DNA from: Sphingomonas ginsenosidivorax
GTDB taxonomy: Bacteria; Pseudomonadota; Alphaproteobacteria; Sphingomonadales; Sphingomonadaceae
Length of the DNA: 64,000 nucleotides
Assembly (NCBI RefSeq): GCF_007995065.1
Contig: NZ_VOQR01000001.1
Span: 2,545,001-2,609,000, forward strand
Direction: 5' to 3'
Part shown: in pieces, positions 41,698-49,177 of the stretch
How positions within the stretch are numbered: the stretch's first letter is position 1
Layout: each line of letters starts with the position of its first letter
The notes under the pieces: generated by a model
The model's input: only the letters and a program-made list of their open reading frames with translations
Database searches by the model: none
What the model was told of the DNA's origin: nothing
Made by a program: the position numbers and the translations under genes

Positions 41698-42789
41698 ATG
41701 AATAGCATTCGGATCGCCGTCGTCGGCATCGGCAACTGCGCGAGCTCGCTTGTCCAGGGGCTCGAGCATTACCGCGAGGGCACGAACGACAGCGTCGGCC
41801 TGATGCATTGGGAAATGGGCGGTTACAAGCCGAGCGACATCAAGGTCGTCGCGGCCTGGGACGTCGACAAGCGTAAGGTCGGCAAGGACGTCGCCGAGGC
41901 GATCTTCGCCAAGCCCAACTGCACCGCGGTGTTTGCCGCGAACATCGGCAGCACCGGCACCGTCGTGAAGATGGGCCGCAAGCTGGACGGCGTCGCCGAC
42001 CACATGGCCGACTTCAAGGACGACCGCACCTTCCTGGTCGCGGACGCTCCCGAGCCCAGCCGTGAAGAGGTCATTGCCGAGCTGAAGGCGTCGGGCGCCG
42101 ACGTGCTGATGAACTACCTGCCGGTCGGCAGCCAGGAGGCGACCGAGTTCTACGCCGACTGCGCGATCGAGGCGGGCGTGGCGTTCGTCAACAACATCCC
42201 CGTGTTCATCGCGTCGAACCCGGTCTGGGCGAAGAAGTTCGAGGACGCGGGCGTCGCGATCATCGGCGACGACATCAAGGCGCAGCTGGGCGCGACGATC
42301 GTCCACCGCGTGCTGACCGACCTGTTCGCCAAGCGCGGCGTGAAGCTGGATCGTACCTACCAGCTCAACACCGGCGGCAACACCGACTTCCTCAACATGT
42401 CGAACCATCGCCGGCTCGAGTCGAAGAAGATTTCGAAGACCGAGGCCGTGCAGTCGGTCGCGGCCGAGCGGATGGACGACGACAACGTGCATATCGGTCC
42501 GTCGGACTATGTGCCGTGGCAGAACGACAACAAGGTCTGCTTCCTGCGGATGGAAGGCCAGCTGTTCGGCGGCGTGCCGATGAACCTCGAGCTGCGCCTG
42601 TCGGTCGAGGATTCGCCCAACTCGGCGGGTGTCGCGATCGACATGATCCGCTGCGCGAAGATCGCCAAGGACCGCGGCATCGCGGGCGTGATCGATCCGG
42701 CTTCGGCCTACTTCTGCAAGCATCCGCGCACGCAGATGACCGACGATCTCGCGCAGATCGAAGTCGAGAACTTCATCAAGGCGGCGTGA
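41698..42789 (+). CDS. ino1: Inositol-3-phosphate synthase
   Basis: The 363-residue protein starts at ATG 41698 (AGGG upstream). It has the NAD-binding motif IAVVGIGNCASSLVQGLE, the extended region with AWDVDKRKVGKDV, the substrate-binding part IIGDDIKAQLGATIVHRVLTDLF, LNTGGNTDFLN and KISKTEAVQS, and PSDYVPWQNDNKVCFLRMEGQLFGGVPM. This is the compact myo-inositol-1-phosphate synthase type found in actinobacteria and archaea. It isomerises glucose-6-phosphate to L-myo-inositol 1-phosphate. It lies between a CDP-alcohol transferase and a nucleotidyltransferase, which suggests use in an inositol lipid or soluble inositol phosphodiester. Confidence 0.95.
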   Translation: MNSIRIAVVGIGNCASSLVQGLEHYREGTNDSVGLMHWEMGGYKPSDIKVVAAWDVDKRKVGKDVAEAIFAKPNCTAVFAANIGSTGTVVKMGRKLDGVADHMADFKDDRTFLVADAPEPSREEVIAELKASGADVLMNYLPVGSQEATEFYADCAIEAGVAFVNNIPVFIASNPVWAKKFEDAGVAIIGDDIKAQLGATIVHRVLTDLFAKRGVKLDRTYQLNTGGNTDFLNMSNHRRLESKKISKTEAVQSVAAERMDDDNVHIGPSDYVPWQNDNKVCFLRMEGQLFGGVPMNLELRLSVEDSPNSAGVAIDMIRCAKIAKDRGIAGVIDPASAYFCKHPRTQMTDDLAQIEVENFIKAA

Positions 42790-42790
42790 G

Positions 42791-43498
42791 ATGATCGACA
42801 CGGCAGTCATCCTCGCGGCCGGCGAAGGCAGCCGGCTGCGGGCGTCGGCGCCGTACAAGCCGCTCTGCCCGGTGGCGGGGCGGCCGTTGATCGACCATGC
42901 GCTCGACGGCCTCGCCGCGGCGGGTTTGACGCGCGTGGTGGTCGTGCTCGGGTACGGCGAAGAGCGAATCGCGGCGCATCTGGCGTCGCGGCGCTGGGAT
43001 ATCGCGGTCGAGACGGTGCGGAGCGATCCGCGCCGGCCGAACGGCGTGTCGGTGCTCGCCGCCGCGCCGGTGCTGGACGGCGGCGAGGCGGTACTCGCGA
43101 TGTGCGACCATCTCGTCACGCCGGCGCATTATGGGCGGATGGCGCGGGCTGGTGCGGGAACGGGCTTGCGGCTCGGAATCGACCGGCGGCTGGGGCATGA
43201 CTGGGTCGATCCCGAGGACGTGACCTGCGTCGCGACCGACGGCGACGCGATCGTCGCGATCGGCAAGGGACTCGAGCCGCACGACTGCTACGATACCGGC
43301 GTGTTCGCGATCGGCCCGGCGCTGATGGACGCGCTGGCGACGCTGGAGGCGCCGTCGCTGACCGAGGGCGTGCGGTTGCTGATGGCGGACGGGTCGGCAC
43401 AGGTGGTCGATTGCAGCGATCTCGACTGGATCGACGTGGACGACGCCGCGGCGCTGGCCAAGGCGGAAGCCTGGATGGCGGGCGCGATCGCGGCCTGA
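42791..43498 (+). CDS. MobA/sugar-phosphate nucleotidylyltransferase-like protein
   Basis: The 235-residue protein has the nucleotidyltransferase signature VILAAGEGSRLR near residue 7, KPLCPVAGRPLIDHAL, and the metal-site region MCDHLV (residues about 105-110), in the order expected for MobA-like or sugar-phosphate cytidylyl/guanylyltransferases. Its start is only one base after the ino1 stop, so both are co-translated. In archaea and Thermotoga the inositol-1-phosphate cytidylyltransferase belongs to this fold and is fused to a CDP-alcohol transferase; by analogy it could make CDP-inositol. Donor nucleotide and acceptor sugar are unproven. Confidence 0.85.
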   Translation: MIDTAVILAAGEGSRLRASAPYKPLCPVAGRPLIDHALDGLAAAGLTRVVVVLGYGEERIAAHLASRRWDIAVETVRSDPRRPNGVSVLAAAPVLDGGEAVLAMCDHLVTPAHYGRMARAGAGTGLRLGIDRRLGHDWVDPEDVTCVATDGDAIVAIGKGLEPHDCYDTGVFAIGPALMDALATLEAPSLTEGVRLLMADGSAQVVDCSDLDWIDVDDAAALAKAEAWMAGAIAA

Positions 43499-43533
43499 GT
43501 TTCCGGGCGAGCGCCATCGCCGCGGTTCGTTCC

Positions 43534-43597
43534 CCCGCGCAGGGGTCCAGGAGCCGCAAGCGCTGCCCCCGTCACCCTGGGCTCCCGCCTGCGCGGG
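43534..43597. repeat. Palindromic sequence preceding the cyclophilin repeat cluster
   Basis: CCCGCGCAGG and CCTGCGCGGG flank about 44 bases that include CTGGGCTCCCG. It looks like a diverged member of the hairpin families. It begins the 582-base gene-free stretch 43499-44080, which otherwise holds the family C and B elements and duplicated cyclophilin tails listed here. Confidence 0.6.
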
Positions 43598-43606
43598 AGA
43601 ACTCTT

Positions 43607-43703
43607 CGTCACCCCGGACGCGTTCCGGGGTCCATGGTGCCGCGTAATCGAGAGCGGTTGGTTTGCGGCACGATGGATGCCGGAACACGTCCGGCATGAC
43701 GGA
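43607..43703. repeat. Palindromic element, family C (copy 4)
   Basis: CGTCACCCCGGACGCGTTCC-GGGG on the left and TGCCGGAACACGTCCGGCA-TGACGG on the right, separated by about 50 bases. It is followed directly by a degenerate cyclophilin gene tail. Confidence 0.85.
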
Positions 43704-43709
43704 GAAGCA

Positions 43710-43768
43710 TTACTTCGTTCGCCGCACCGTCAGGATCGGCACGCGCGGCGCCAGCATCTGGCTTTCCC
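43710..43768 (-). pseudogene. Duplicated 3' tail of the cyclophilin gene (copy A)
   Basis: On the minus strand these bases read MLAPRVPILTVRRTK-stop, closely matching the real cyclophilin end (MLAAPVRILTVRRAK-stop at 44081). No upstream part of the gene is present. It is followed upstream by a family B palindrome. Confidence 0.8.
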
Positions 43769-43775
43769 CCCTCCA

Positions 43776-43878
43776 CTTCCCCGGCGAAGGCCGGGGCCCA
43801 AATGGGGGGCGTTCATGATGACGGGCAGCGCGCCGTTACCGCAACCTTCTCAATTGGGCCCCGGCCTTCGCCGGGGTG
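43776..43878. repeat. Palindromic element, family B (copy 3)
   Basis: Arms TTCCCCGGCGAAGGCCGGGG and CCCCGGCCTTCGCCGGGG, with the internal signature CCGTTACCGCAACCTTCTCA. It separates two degenerate cyclophilin tails. Confidence 0.85.
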
Positions 43879-43885
43879 GTCCCTG

Positions 43886-43943
43886 TTACTCCGTTCGCCG
43901 CTCCATCAAGATCCGCACCGACGCGGCATACATCTGCCCTTCC
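43886..43943 (-). pseudogene. Duplicated 3' tail of the cyclophilin gene (copy B)
   Basis: On the minus strand it reads MYAASVRILMERRTE-stop, a more diverged version of the cyclophilin C-terminus, still with the TAA stop in register. It starts 176 bases after copy A. Confidence 0.75.
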
Positions 43944-43951
43944 AACCCTCC

Positions 43952-44053
43952 CCTTCCCCGGCGGAGGCCGGGGCCCAGATGGGAACATGCGTGAAGAGGG
44001 GCGCGCTCCGTTACCGCGACCTTTCCAACTGGGCCCCGGCCTTCGCTGGGGTG
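43952..44053. repeat. Palindromic element, family B (copy 4)
   Basis: Arms TTCCCCGGCGGAGGCCGGGG and CCCCGGCCTTCGCTGGGG, with the internal signature CTCCGTTACCGCGACCTTTC. It lies just downstream of the intact cyclophilin stop codon (44081-44083). Confidence 0.85.
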
Positions 44054-44080
44054 GTGTTCGGGGGTGGGCGGTGCCGCGGG

Positions 44081-44746
44081 TTACTTCGCGCGGCGTACCG
44101 TCAGGATCCGCACCGGCGCGGCGAGCATCTGGCCCTTCATCGCGCCCACGCCCTCGGTCGCCGAGGTCGGCGCGTCGAGGATGCGGCGGACGACGTCCAT
44201 GCCTTCGACGACGTGGCCGAACGCGGCGAACCCCTGGTTGTCGCCTTCGCGCTTGGGATCGGCGTCGAGATACGGGATCGCGCCGACGGTGATGAAGAAA
44301 TCGGCGGTCCCCGTCCCCGGTGCGAAGCGGGCGAGCGAGATCGTGGCGTCGTCGTGCGTCAGGCCGGTCAGGCTCGTCGGCTCGTGCGCGACCGGCGGCA
44401 GGACGCGCTTGGGTTCGCCCTTGGCGCCGCCCTGGATCAGCCCGACGCCATTGCCGAGCTTCATCGCACGGTAGAAGGTGACGCCGTCGAGCCGCTTCTG
44501 GTCGACATAGCGCAGGAAATTTGCGGTCGTCTTGGGCGCATGGTCCTTGTCGAGCGCGAAGGTCATTGGCCCTTCGCTCGTCGTCAGCACCACGCGGATC
44601 GCGGTTGCGGGAACGGTGGGCGCAGGAGCGGCGGGCACGGGAACCGCATAGGCCGGCACGGCCGGAGCGAGCGGAATCCCGTTCTGCGCGGACACGGCGG
44701 GAGCGATGCAGAGCGCGATCGCGGCGAGGGAGGATCGATGGGCCAT
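44081..44746 (-). CDS. ppiA: Periplasmic peptidyl-prolyl cis-trans isomerase, cyclophilin type
   Basis: The 221-residue protein starts at ATG 44746 with a signal peptide (MAHRSSLAAIALCIAPAVSAQ) and a short Pro/Ala-rich linker. The cyclophilin domain follows: IRVVLTTSEGPMTFALDKDHAPKTTANFLRYVD, GVTFYRAMKLGNGVGLIQGG, ISLARFAPGTGTADFFITVG, and FAAFGHVVEGMDVVRRI. The Phe-rich catalytic core and the usual active-site Arg in the FYRAM motif are present. It speeds proline isomerisation in the envelope. The gene is followed by two degenerate copies of its own C-terminal coding end alternating with palindromes. Confidence 0.93.
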   Translation of the reverse strand: MAHRSSLAAIALCIAPAVSAQNGIPLAPAVPAYAVPVPAAPAPTVPATAIRVVLTTSEGPMTFALDKDHAPKTTANFLRYVDQKRLDGVTFYRAMKLGNGVGLIQGGAKGEPKRVLPPVAHEPTSLTGLTHDDATISLARFAPGTGTADFFITVGAIPYLDADPKREGDNQGFAAFGHVVEGMDVVRRILDAPTSATEGVGAMKGQMLAAPVRILTVRRAK

Positions 44747-44854
44747 GTGCCCGACGTAGCGCAGCGTTTCCGTGCTGTCAGCCCGCTTGCCCCCCCTGCC
44801 CGCTTGCCCCCCTCCCCGCTTGCCCTGCCTGCCAGGGGCCCTATCAGACATCGC

Positions 44855-45973
44855 ATGCCGCCGATCGCTTCGCTTGCCCGCACTTGGGTCCACGCCAACG
44901 ATGCGCATCTGCGCCAGGCGGTGCGGATCATGGTCGCGGTCGCGGTGACGTTTGCGACCTACAAGCTGATCGGCCTGCAACAGGGCTATTGGGCGGTGTT
45001 CACCGTGCTGGTGGTGATGCAGGGCTCGATCGGCAGCACGCTGGGCGCGGCACTCGACCGGTTGCTCGGCACGCTGATCGGTGCGGCGCTGGGCGGGATC
45101 GGGCTTGCCTTCCATCCCGAGGCGCCGCTCGAACTGTGCGCGATCTTGGTCGTGGTGACGGGGATCGGTGGGCTCGTCGCGGCCGTGCGCCCGCAGTTGA
45201 GGATCGCGCCGGTGACTGCGGCGATCATGCTGCTGACCGCGCCGCCGGGGCTGCCGGTGCAGAGCTTCGTCGCGGACCGGATCGTCGAGATCGGCCTGGG
45301 CGGGCTGATCGGCGTGCTCGCCGCACTGCTGATCCTGCCCGCACGGTCGCGCGACCTGGTCGTCGAGCGGACCGTCGCGGTGCTCGAACGGATCGGTACG
45401 ATGCTCGACGAACAGGCCGAGGCGCTGGAGGCGGGAAAAGCGCTGCCGACATCGCCCAACCACCGGGCGCTGCGCAACGCACTGGGTGCGGTCGAGGCGG
45501 CGATGAAGGATGCCGACCGCGAGCGCGCGTCGCGGCTGGCGAACCACGGTATCCCGTCAGCGATCCCGCGCACGCTGTGGCGCGTCCGCAACGACCTGAC
45601 GCAGATCGGGCGCGCGATCGACGAGGCGCTGCCGGGCAACGCCGCGGCGGGGCTCGCGGCGGCGGCCGCGATGTCGCTCCGCGCGGAAGGCGCGCTGGCA
45701 CGGCGATGCGCGACGGCGCTGACTGCGGTGAAGACCGTGGATCGCGGCACCGTCGTGGCGGGACAGGCGCAGTTCGCCGAGAGCTTCGATGCGTTCCGCC
45801 GCGATCCCGACGCGCAGACGCTCGACTTCGACCAGTCGGGCCGGATCTTCGGCCTCGCCTTCGCGATCGGGCGGCTGCACCGCGACCTGCTCGACCTCGC
45901 CAAGCGCGTCGACGAGATCGCCGGCGGGGGGCGACGCGGAAGCCGGCGCGGGGTTGCGCCCCCGACCGATTGA
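44855..45973 (+). CDS. FUSC family inner-membrane protein (aromatic acid exporter-like)
   Basis: The 372-residue protein starts at ATG 44855. The N-terminal half (about 20-170) has six hydrophobic segments with AVTFATYKLIGLQQGYWAVFTVLVVMQGSIGSTLGAALDRLLGTLIGAALG, a clear FUSC-like signature (fusaric acid resistance, YccS and AaeB families). The C-terminal half is a cytosolic helical domain (about 200-365). It may export toxic aromatic acids or be a general membrane protein of the YccS type. It diverges from the cyclophilin gene over 108 bases. Neighbours give no substrate clue. Confidence 0.85.
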   Translation: MPPIASLARTWVHANDAHLRQAVRIMVAVAVTFATYKLIGLQQGYWAVFTVLVVMQGSIGSTLGAALDRLLGTLIGAALGGIGLAFHPEAPLELCAILVVVTGIGGLVAAVRPQLRIAPVTAAIMLLTAPPGLPVQSFVADRIVEIGLGGLIGVLAALLILPARSRDLVVERTVAVLERIGTMLDEQAEALEAGKALPTSPNHRALRNALGAVEAAMKDADRERASRLANHGIPSAIPRTLWRVRNDLTQIGRAIDEALPGNAAAGLAAAAAMSLRAEGALARRCATALTAVKTVDRGTVVAGQAQFAESFDAFRRDPDAQTLDFDQSGRIFGLAFAIGRLHRDLLDLAKRVDEIAGGGRRGSRRGVAPPTD

Positions 45974-45977
45974 CCGG

Positions 45978-46814
45978 TCAGGCGAAGAGCTCGGCTTCGG
46001 CAAGGATCCGGATCGGATGCCCGGCGCGTCGCAGGCCGTCGGCCTTCAGGAACTGTGCATTGTAGCGGATGTCGACCGGATAGGGCGCGACGCCCGCGAT
46101 CGCGAGGATCGTCGTCGTCAACCCGACCGAGGCGACCACGCGCCCGCCCTGCGCCGCGATCGCCTGCGCCAGCCGCCCGTCGCGCGGTTCGCCGAGCACG
46201 GCGATACGTTCGCCTTTCAAGGGGCCCTGCGCCGCGGGCTTGGGCAACGGGCGGCGCGGCGGCTTGGGCGCGGGCAGCAACCAGTCGGCGAGCGGGATGC
46301 CGGTATGCTCGATCGCCTTGACCACCACCCATCCCGCGGCGCGCGCGTCGCTCAGCGCATCATGATGGCGATGCGCGATCCCCAGATGACTGGTGAGCAC
46401 GTTGAGGCGGTGGCTCGCGAGTTCGGGCCAGGCGCGTTTGGCGACGCGGACGCTGTCGAGCCAGGTCGTCTGGATTGCGTCCAGGTCGTGCACCCGGCAC
46501 GCCGCGGCGAGTGCGCCCTTGTCGAAATAGGAATGCGCGACCGTCGTCCGCCCGGCGAGATAGCCGTCGACGATGCTGTGGATGTCGCCGAAATGCGGCT
46601 GTCCGACGACGTGGTCGGCCGCGATGCCGTGGATCCGCGTGTTGAACAGGTGGAATTCGTCGCGCGGGTCGACCAGCGTTTCATAGGCGAAGGCCTCGCG
46701 GCCGTCGCGAAACCCGACGATGCCGATCTGGCAGATGCTGCTGACCCGCGAACAGGCGGTCTCGACGTCCACGACCACGAAATCGGGCACGTCGTCGGGC
46801 GGGCTGGAAACCAT
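45978..46814 (-). CDS. DEDDh 3'-5' exonuclease with BRCT-like C-terminal domain
   Basis: The 278-residue protein has an N-terminal exonuclease domain of DnaQ type: VVVDVETA (Asp and Glu ligands of motif I, residues about 14-20), VAHSYFDKGAL (motif II), and HRHHDALSDARAA (His and Asp of motif III). From about residue 195 the sequence GPLKGERIAVLGEPRDGRLAQAIAAQGGRVVASVGLTTTILAIAG resembles a BRCT fold, as in some stand-alone exonucleases. It should degrade single-stranded ends or process replication/repair intermediates. It ends 5 bases from the FUSC stop, converging. Confidence 0.85.
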   Translation of the reverse strand: MVSSPPDDVPDFVVVDVETACSRVSSICQIGIVGFRDGREAFAYETLVDPRDEFHLFNTRIHGIAADHVVGQPHFGDIHSIVDGYLAGRTTVAHSYFDKGALAAACRVHDLDAIQTTWLDSVRVAKRAWPELASHRLNVLTSHLGIAHRHHDALSDARAAGWVVVKAIEHTGIPLADWLLPAPKPPRRPLPKPAAQGPLKGERIAVLGEPRDGRLAQAIAAQGGRVVASVGLTTTILAIAGVAPYPVDIRYNAQFLKADGLRRAGHPIRILAEAELFA

Positions 46815-46901
46815 CGCGGTTGCCTAGAACCCCGCCGCATGACGGATCAAGCCGGAACTTCAACGCCTTGACCGCCACGCGATCTCGTGGCTTGGGGCGC
46901 C

Positions 46902-47288
46902 ATGCCGAAATCAGCCACCGACCTCATGCAGGACATCATCAACGCGGCCGTCGTGGACGCGATCGTCGCGCTCAAGGACAGCGCCAAGGGGATGCCCAAC
47001 GCGCTGCTCCGCGACCTGAACGCGGTGCACGCCAATACCGCGTTCACCGACCTGCCCGCTGCGGTCCAGACCGCGGTCGCGACCAGCGTGCGCGATGCGT
47101 TCGGCAAGCTGCGCAAGGAAGGCTATGCGATTGCCGAGGCGCAGGCGACCCCGCGGCCGCCACGGCCTGTCGGCGTTCCGGTGACGCGGCGGCCGGGGGG
47201 CGGCCGCCGGTTCGGCGGTAATTCCGTCACCCTGAACTCGGTTCAGGGTCCACCTCGCCGCAAGCGCTCGGGGCGAGGTGGATGCTGA
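46902..47288 (+). CDS. Small protein of unknown function whose C-terminus is supplied by a repeat
   Basis: The 128-residue protein starts at ATG 46902 (GTG 46887 is an alternative). The first 107 residues have a helical Ala-rich pattern (DLMQDIINAAVVDAIVALKD, DLPAAVQTAVATSVRDAFGKL) and an Arg/Gly/Pro-rich end (PRPPRPVGVPVTRRPGGGRR). Residues about 108-128 (SVTLNSVQGPPRRKRSGRGG) are translated from the family C palindrome at 47225-47309, which also provides the stop. The original stop was probably just before it. No domain is recognised. Confidence 0.6.
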   Translation: MPKSATDLMQDIINAAVVDAIVALKDSAKGMPNALLRDLNAVHANTAFTDLPAAVQTAVATSVRDAFGKLRKEGYAIAEAQATPRPPRPVGVPVTRRPGGGRRFGGNSVTLNSVQGPPRRKRSGRGGC

Positions 47289-47309
47289 AACGAGTTCAGC
47301 ATGACGGAG
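47225..47309. repeat. Palindromic element, family C (copy 5)
   Basis: CGTCACCCTGAACTCGGTTC-AGGGTCCACC on the left, GGTGGATGCTGAAACGAGTT-CAGCATGACGG on the right. Its first 64 bases are part of the reading frame of the preceding small gene. It lies in the convergent gap before the PQQ-type dehydrogenase stop. Confidence 0.85.
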
Positions 47310-47313
47310 GGGA

Positions 47314-48612
47314 TCAGGACCCCGTCACGCGCCACACCACGTTCGCGAGGTCGTCCGCGATCAGCAACCCGCCGCGCTGGTCGATCGCCAAGCCCACCGG
47401 CCGGCCGCGCGCGTGGTTCTGCGCGTCGATGAAGCCGGTGACGACATCGCGTGCCTTGCCGGCGGGCTTGCCGCCCGCGAACGGTACCCAGACGACCTTG
47501 TAGCCGTTGAGATGGCCGCGGTCCCAGCTGCCATGCTCGCCAACGAACGCGCCCTGGCGATAGGCGGCGGGCGTCTGCGCGGTGCCGAAGGCGAGCCCCA
47601 GCGGCGCGACGTGGCTGCTGAGGCTGTAGTCGGGCATCACCGCCTTCGCGACCATGTCGGGGCGCCTCGGCATCACGCGTGGATCGACGTGCTGTCCCCA
47701 ATAGCTGTACGGCCAGCCATAGAAGGCGCCGTCGCGGACCGAGGTCAGGTAATCGGGCACCAGGTCCGGCCCGATCTCGTCGCGCTCGTTGATCACCGCC
47801 CAGAGCTGGCCCGATTGCGGGTTCCAGCTGAGGCCGTTGGGGTTGCGCAATCCGGTGGCGAAGTCGCGGTGCGCGCCGGTCGCGCGGTCGACCTCCCAGA
47901 TCTTGGCGCGGTCGCGCTCGGCCTCGATCCCCGCCTCGGTGATGTTGCTGTTCGAGCCGATGCCGACATAGAGCTTCGATCCGTCGGGGCTGGCGACGAG
48001 GCTCTTGGTCCAGTGATGGTTGATCGGCCCGCCCGGCAGCGGGGTCAGGATCGTGCCCGGCGCGGTGATCCGGGTCTGGCCGGTCACATAGGGGAAGCGG
48101 ACGATCGCGTCGGTGTTGGCGACGTACAGGTCGCCGCCCACCAGTGCGACGCCGAACGGCGAGACCAGGTGATCGAGCAGCACGGTGCGGACGTCCGCCT
48201 TGCCGTCGCCATCGGTGTCGCGCAGCAGCGTGATCCGGTCGCCGCCCTGGGTCTTGCTGTGGCCGAAGCCCTGGATCAGGCCGACGAGGATATCCTTGGG
48301 CCGCGAGACGGGTTCGGTCGGTCCCTTGGGCTCGACCGCCAGCACGTCGCCATTGGGCAGGACGTAGAGCGAGCGGACATTCTTGAAGCCGGTTGCGAAC
48401 GCTGACACCTTGAGCCCCGCCGCTACCGTCGGCACCGCGGTGCCCCAGGGCACGGGCTTGGCGATCTTCATCGGCGGGAGCAGATATTGCTGGAGCGAGG
48501 GCAGTCCGGGGTTGGCGCCGAGCTGTGCGCTGGCGTCGCCGCCCTTGCCGCTGCAACCCGACAGGAGGATGGCGGCGGTCGCGAGCGAGAGCGTGAGGGT
48601 CGTGCGCATCAT
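47314..48612 (-). CDS. PQQ-dependent sugar dehydrogenase / sorbosone dehydrogenase-like lipoprotein
   Basis: The 432-residue protein starts at ATG 48612 (overlapping the DUF2231 stop), with signal peptide and lipobox LLSGC, so it is a periplasmic lipoprotein. The rest is a beta-propeller of the soluble aldose/sorbosone dehydrogenase type: AFATGFKNVRSLYVLPNGDVLAVEPKG, SRPKDILVGLIQGFGHS, VSPFGVALVGGDLYVANTDA, ERDRAKIWEVDRATGAHRDFATGLRNPNGLSWNP and HVAPLGLAFG. The family uses PQQ to oxidise sugars or alcohols. Whether this one binds PQQ is unproven; no pqq genes are nearby. It forms an operon with the DUF2231 gene. Confidence 0.87.
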   Translation of the reverse strand: MMRTTLTLSLATAAILLSGCSGKGGDASAQLGANPGLPSLQQYLLPPMKIAKPVPWGTAVPTVAAGLKVSAFATGFKNVRSLYVLPNGDVLAVEPKGPTEPVSRPKDILVGLIQGFGHSKTQGGDRITLLRDTDGDGKADVRTVLLDHLVSPFGVALVGGDLYVANTDAIVRFPYVTGQTRITAPGTILTPLPGGPINHHWTKSLVASPDGSKLYVGIGSNSNITEAGIEAERDRAKIWEVDRATGAHRDFATGLRNPNGLSWNPQSGQLWAVINERDEIGPDLVPDYLTSVRDGAFYGWPYSYWGQHVDPRVMPRRPDMVAKAVMPDYSLSSHVAPLGLAFGTAQTPAAYRQGAFVGEHGSWDRGHLNGYKVVWVPFAGGKPAGKARDVVTGFIDAQNHARGRPVGLAIDQRGGLLIADDLANVVWRVTGS

Positions 48613-49055
48613 GCGTCCTGCCGTGCCTGGAGGGAATAGCCCGACCAGCTCGTCGCCAGCGCGAGGATCGAGACGATCACCGACAGGATGATCCCGGTCG
48701 GCACCACCGAGGTCCAGGCGTCGCGGCTGTGGATGAAGGCGTTGAGCAACGCGAGGCCCATCATCAGCAACGTGCCGACGCTGTGCGGCCAGGGTCGTCG
48801 TGCGCGCGCCCTGCCCCGGTTGGCGATCGCGTCGACGATGCCGACGATCGCCGCGAGCACGCCCATGACGAGACCGCCCGCGATCAGCCAGACCGAGAAG
48901 TTCGCCCACTGCATGTTGGCGGTATTGAGATAGGTGATGTCGGTCGCGAGCGCGCCGGTGAAGAACGCCAGCGGATAGGCGGACAGGATGCCGTGGATCG
49001 GGTGCGCGCGTGCGACCCGCGGCGGGGTCGAGCGGGTCGGATAGGCTGTGGCCAC
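48609..49055 (-). CDS. DUF2231 membrane protein
   Basis: About 148 residues from the likely start GTG 49055 (AAGGTG eight bases upstream; an in-frame ATG at 49115 has no ribosome-binding site). The protein has four membrane segments and the family signature ARAHPIHGILSAYPLAFFTGALATDITYL at its N-terminus. DUF2231 proteins are usually paired with sugar dehydrogenases or other redox proteins. Here the stop overlaps the start of a PQQ-type dehydrogenase by four bases. The function might be electron transfer to the membrane, but there are no heme motifs (only scattered His), so this is inference. Confidence 0.82.
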   Translation of the reverse strand: MATAYPTRSTPPRVARAHPIHGILSAYPLAFFTGALATDITYLNTANMQWANFSVWLIAGGLVMGVLAAIVGIVDAIANRGRARARRPWPHSVGTLLMMGLALLNAFIHSRDAWTSVVPTGIILSVIVSILALATSWSGYSLQARQDA

Positions 49056-49177
49056 AAGCGCACCTTTGCGGGAGGTTAGACCCTTGATACGCCCCGCAGC
49101 GACGGTGCGTTCCATGACGTCTGTGTCATGCGGGCCCGTGCCTTCGGTCAGCGCCCCCCCATTGGCCGCCGGGCGCG

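Noticed and set aside
43802..44854. Plus-strand frame continuing from the repeat cluster into the FUSC gene
   Set aside because: Before 44855 it is composed of repeat translation and the reverse complement of the cyclophilin gene; the FUSC fold starts at 44855.
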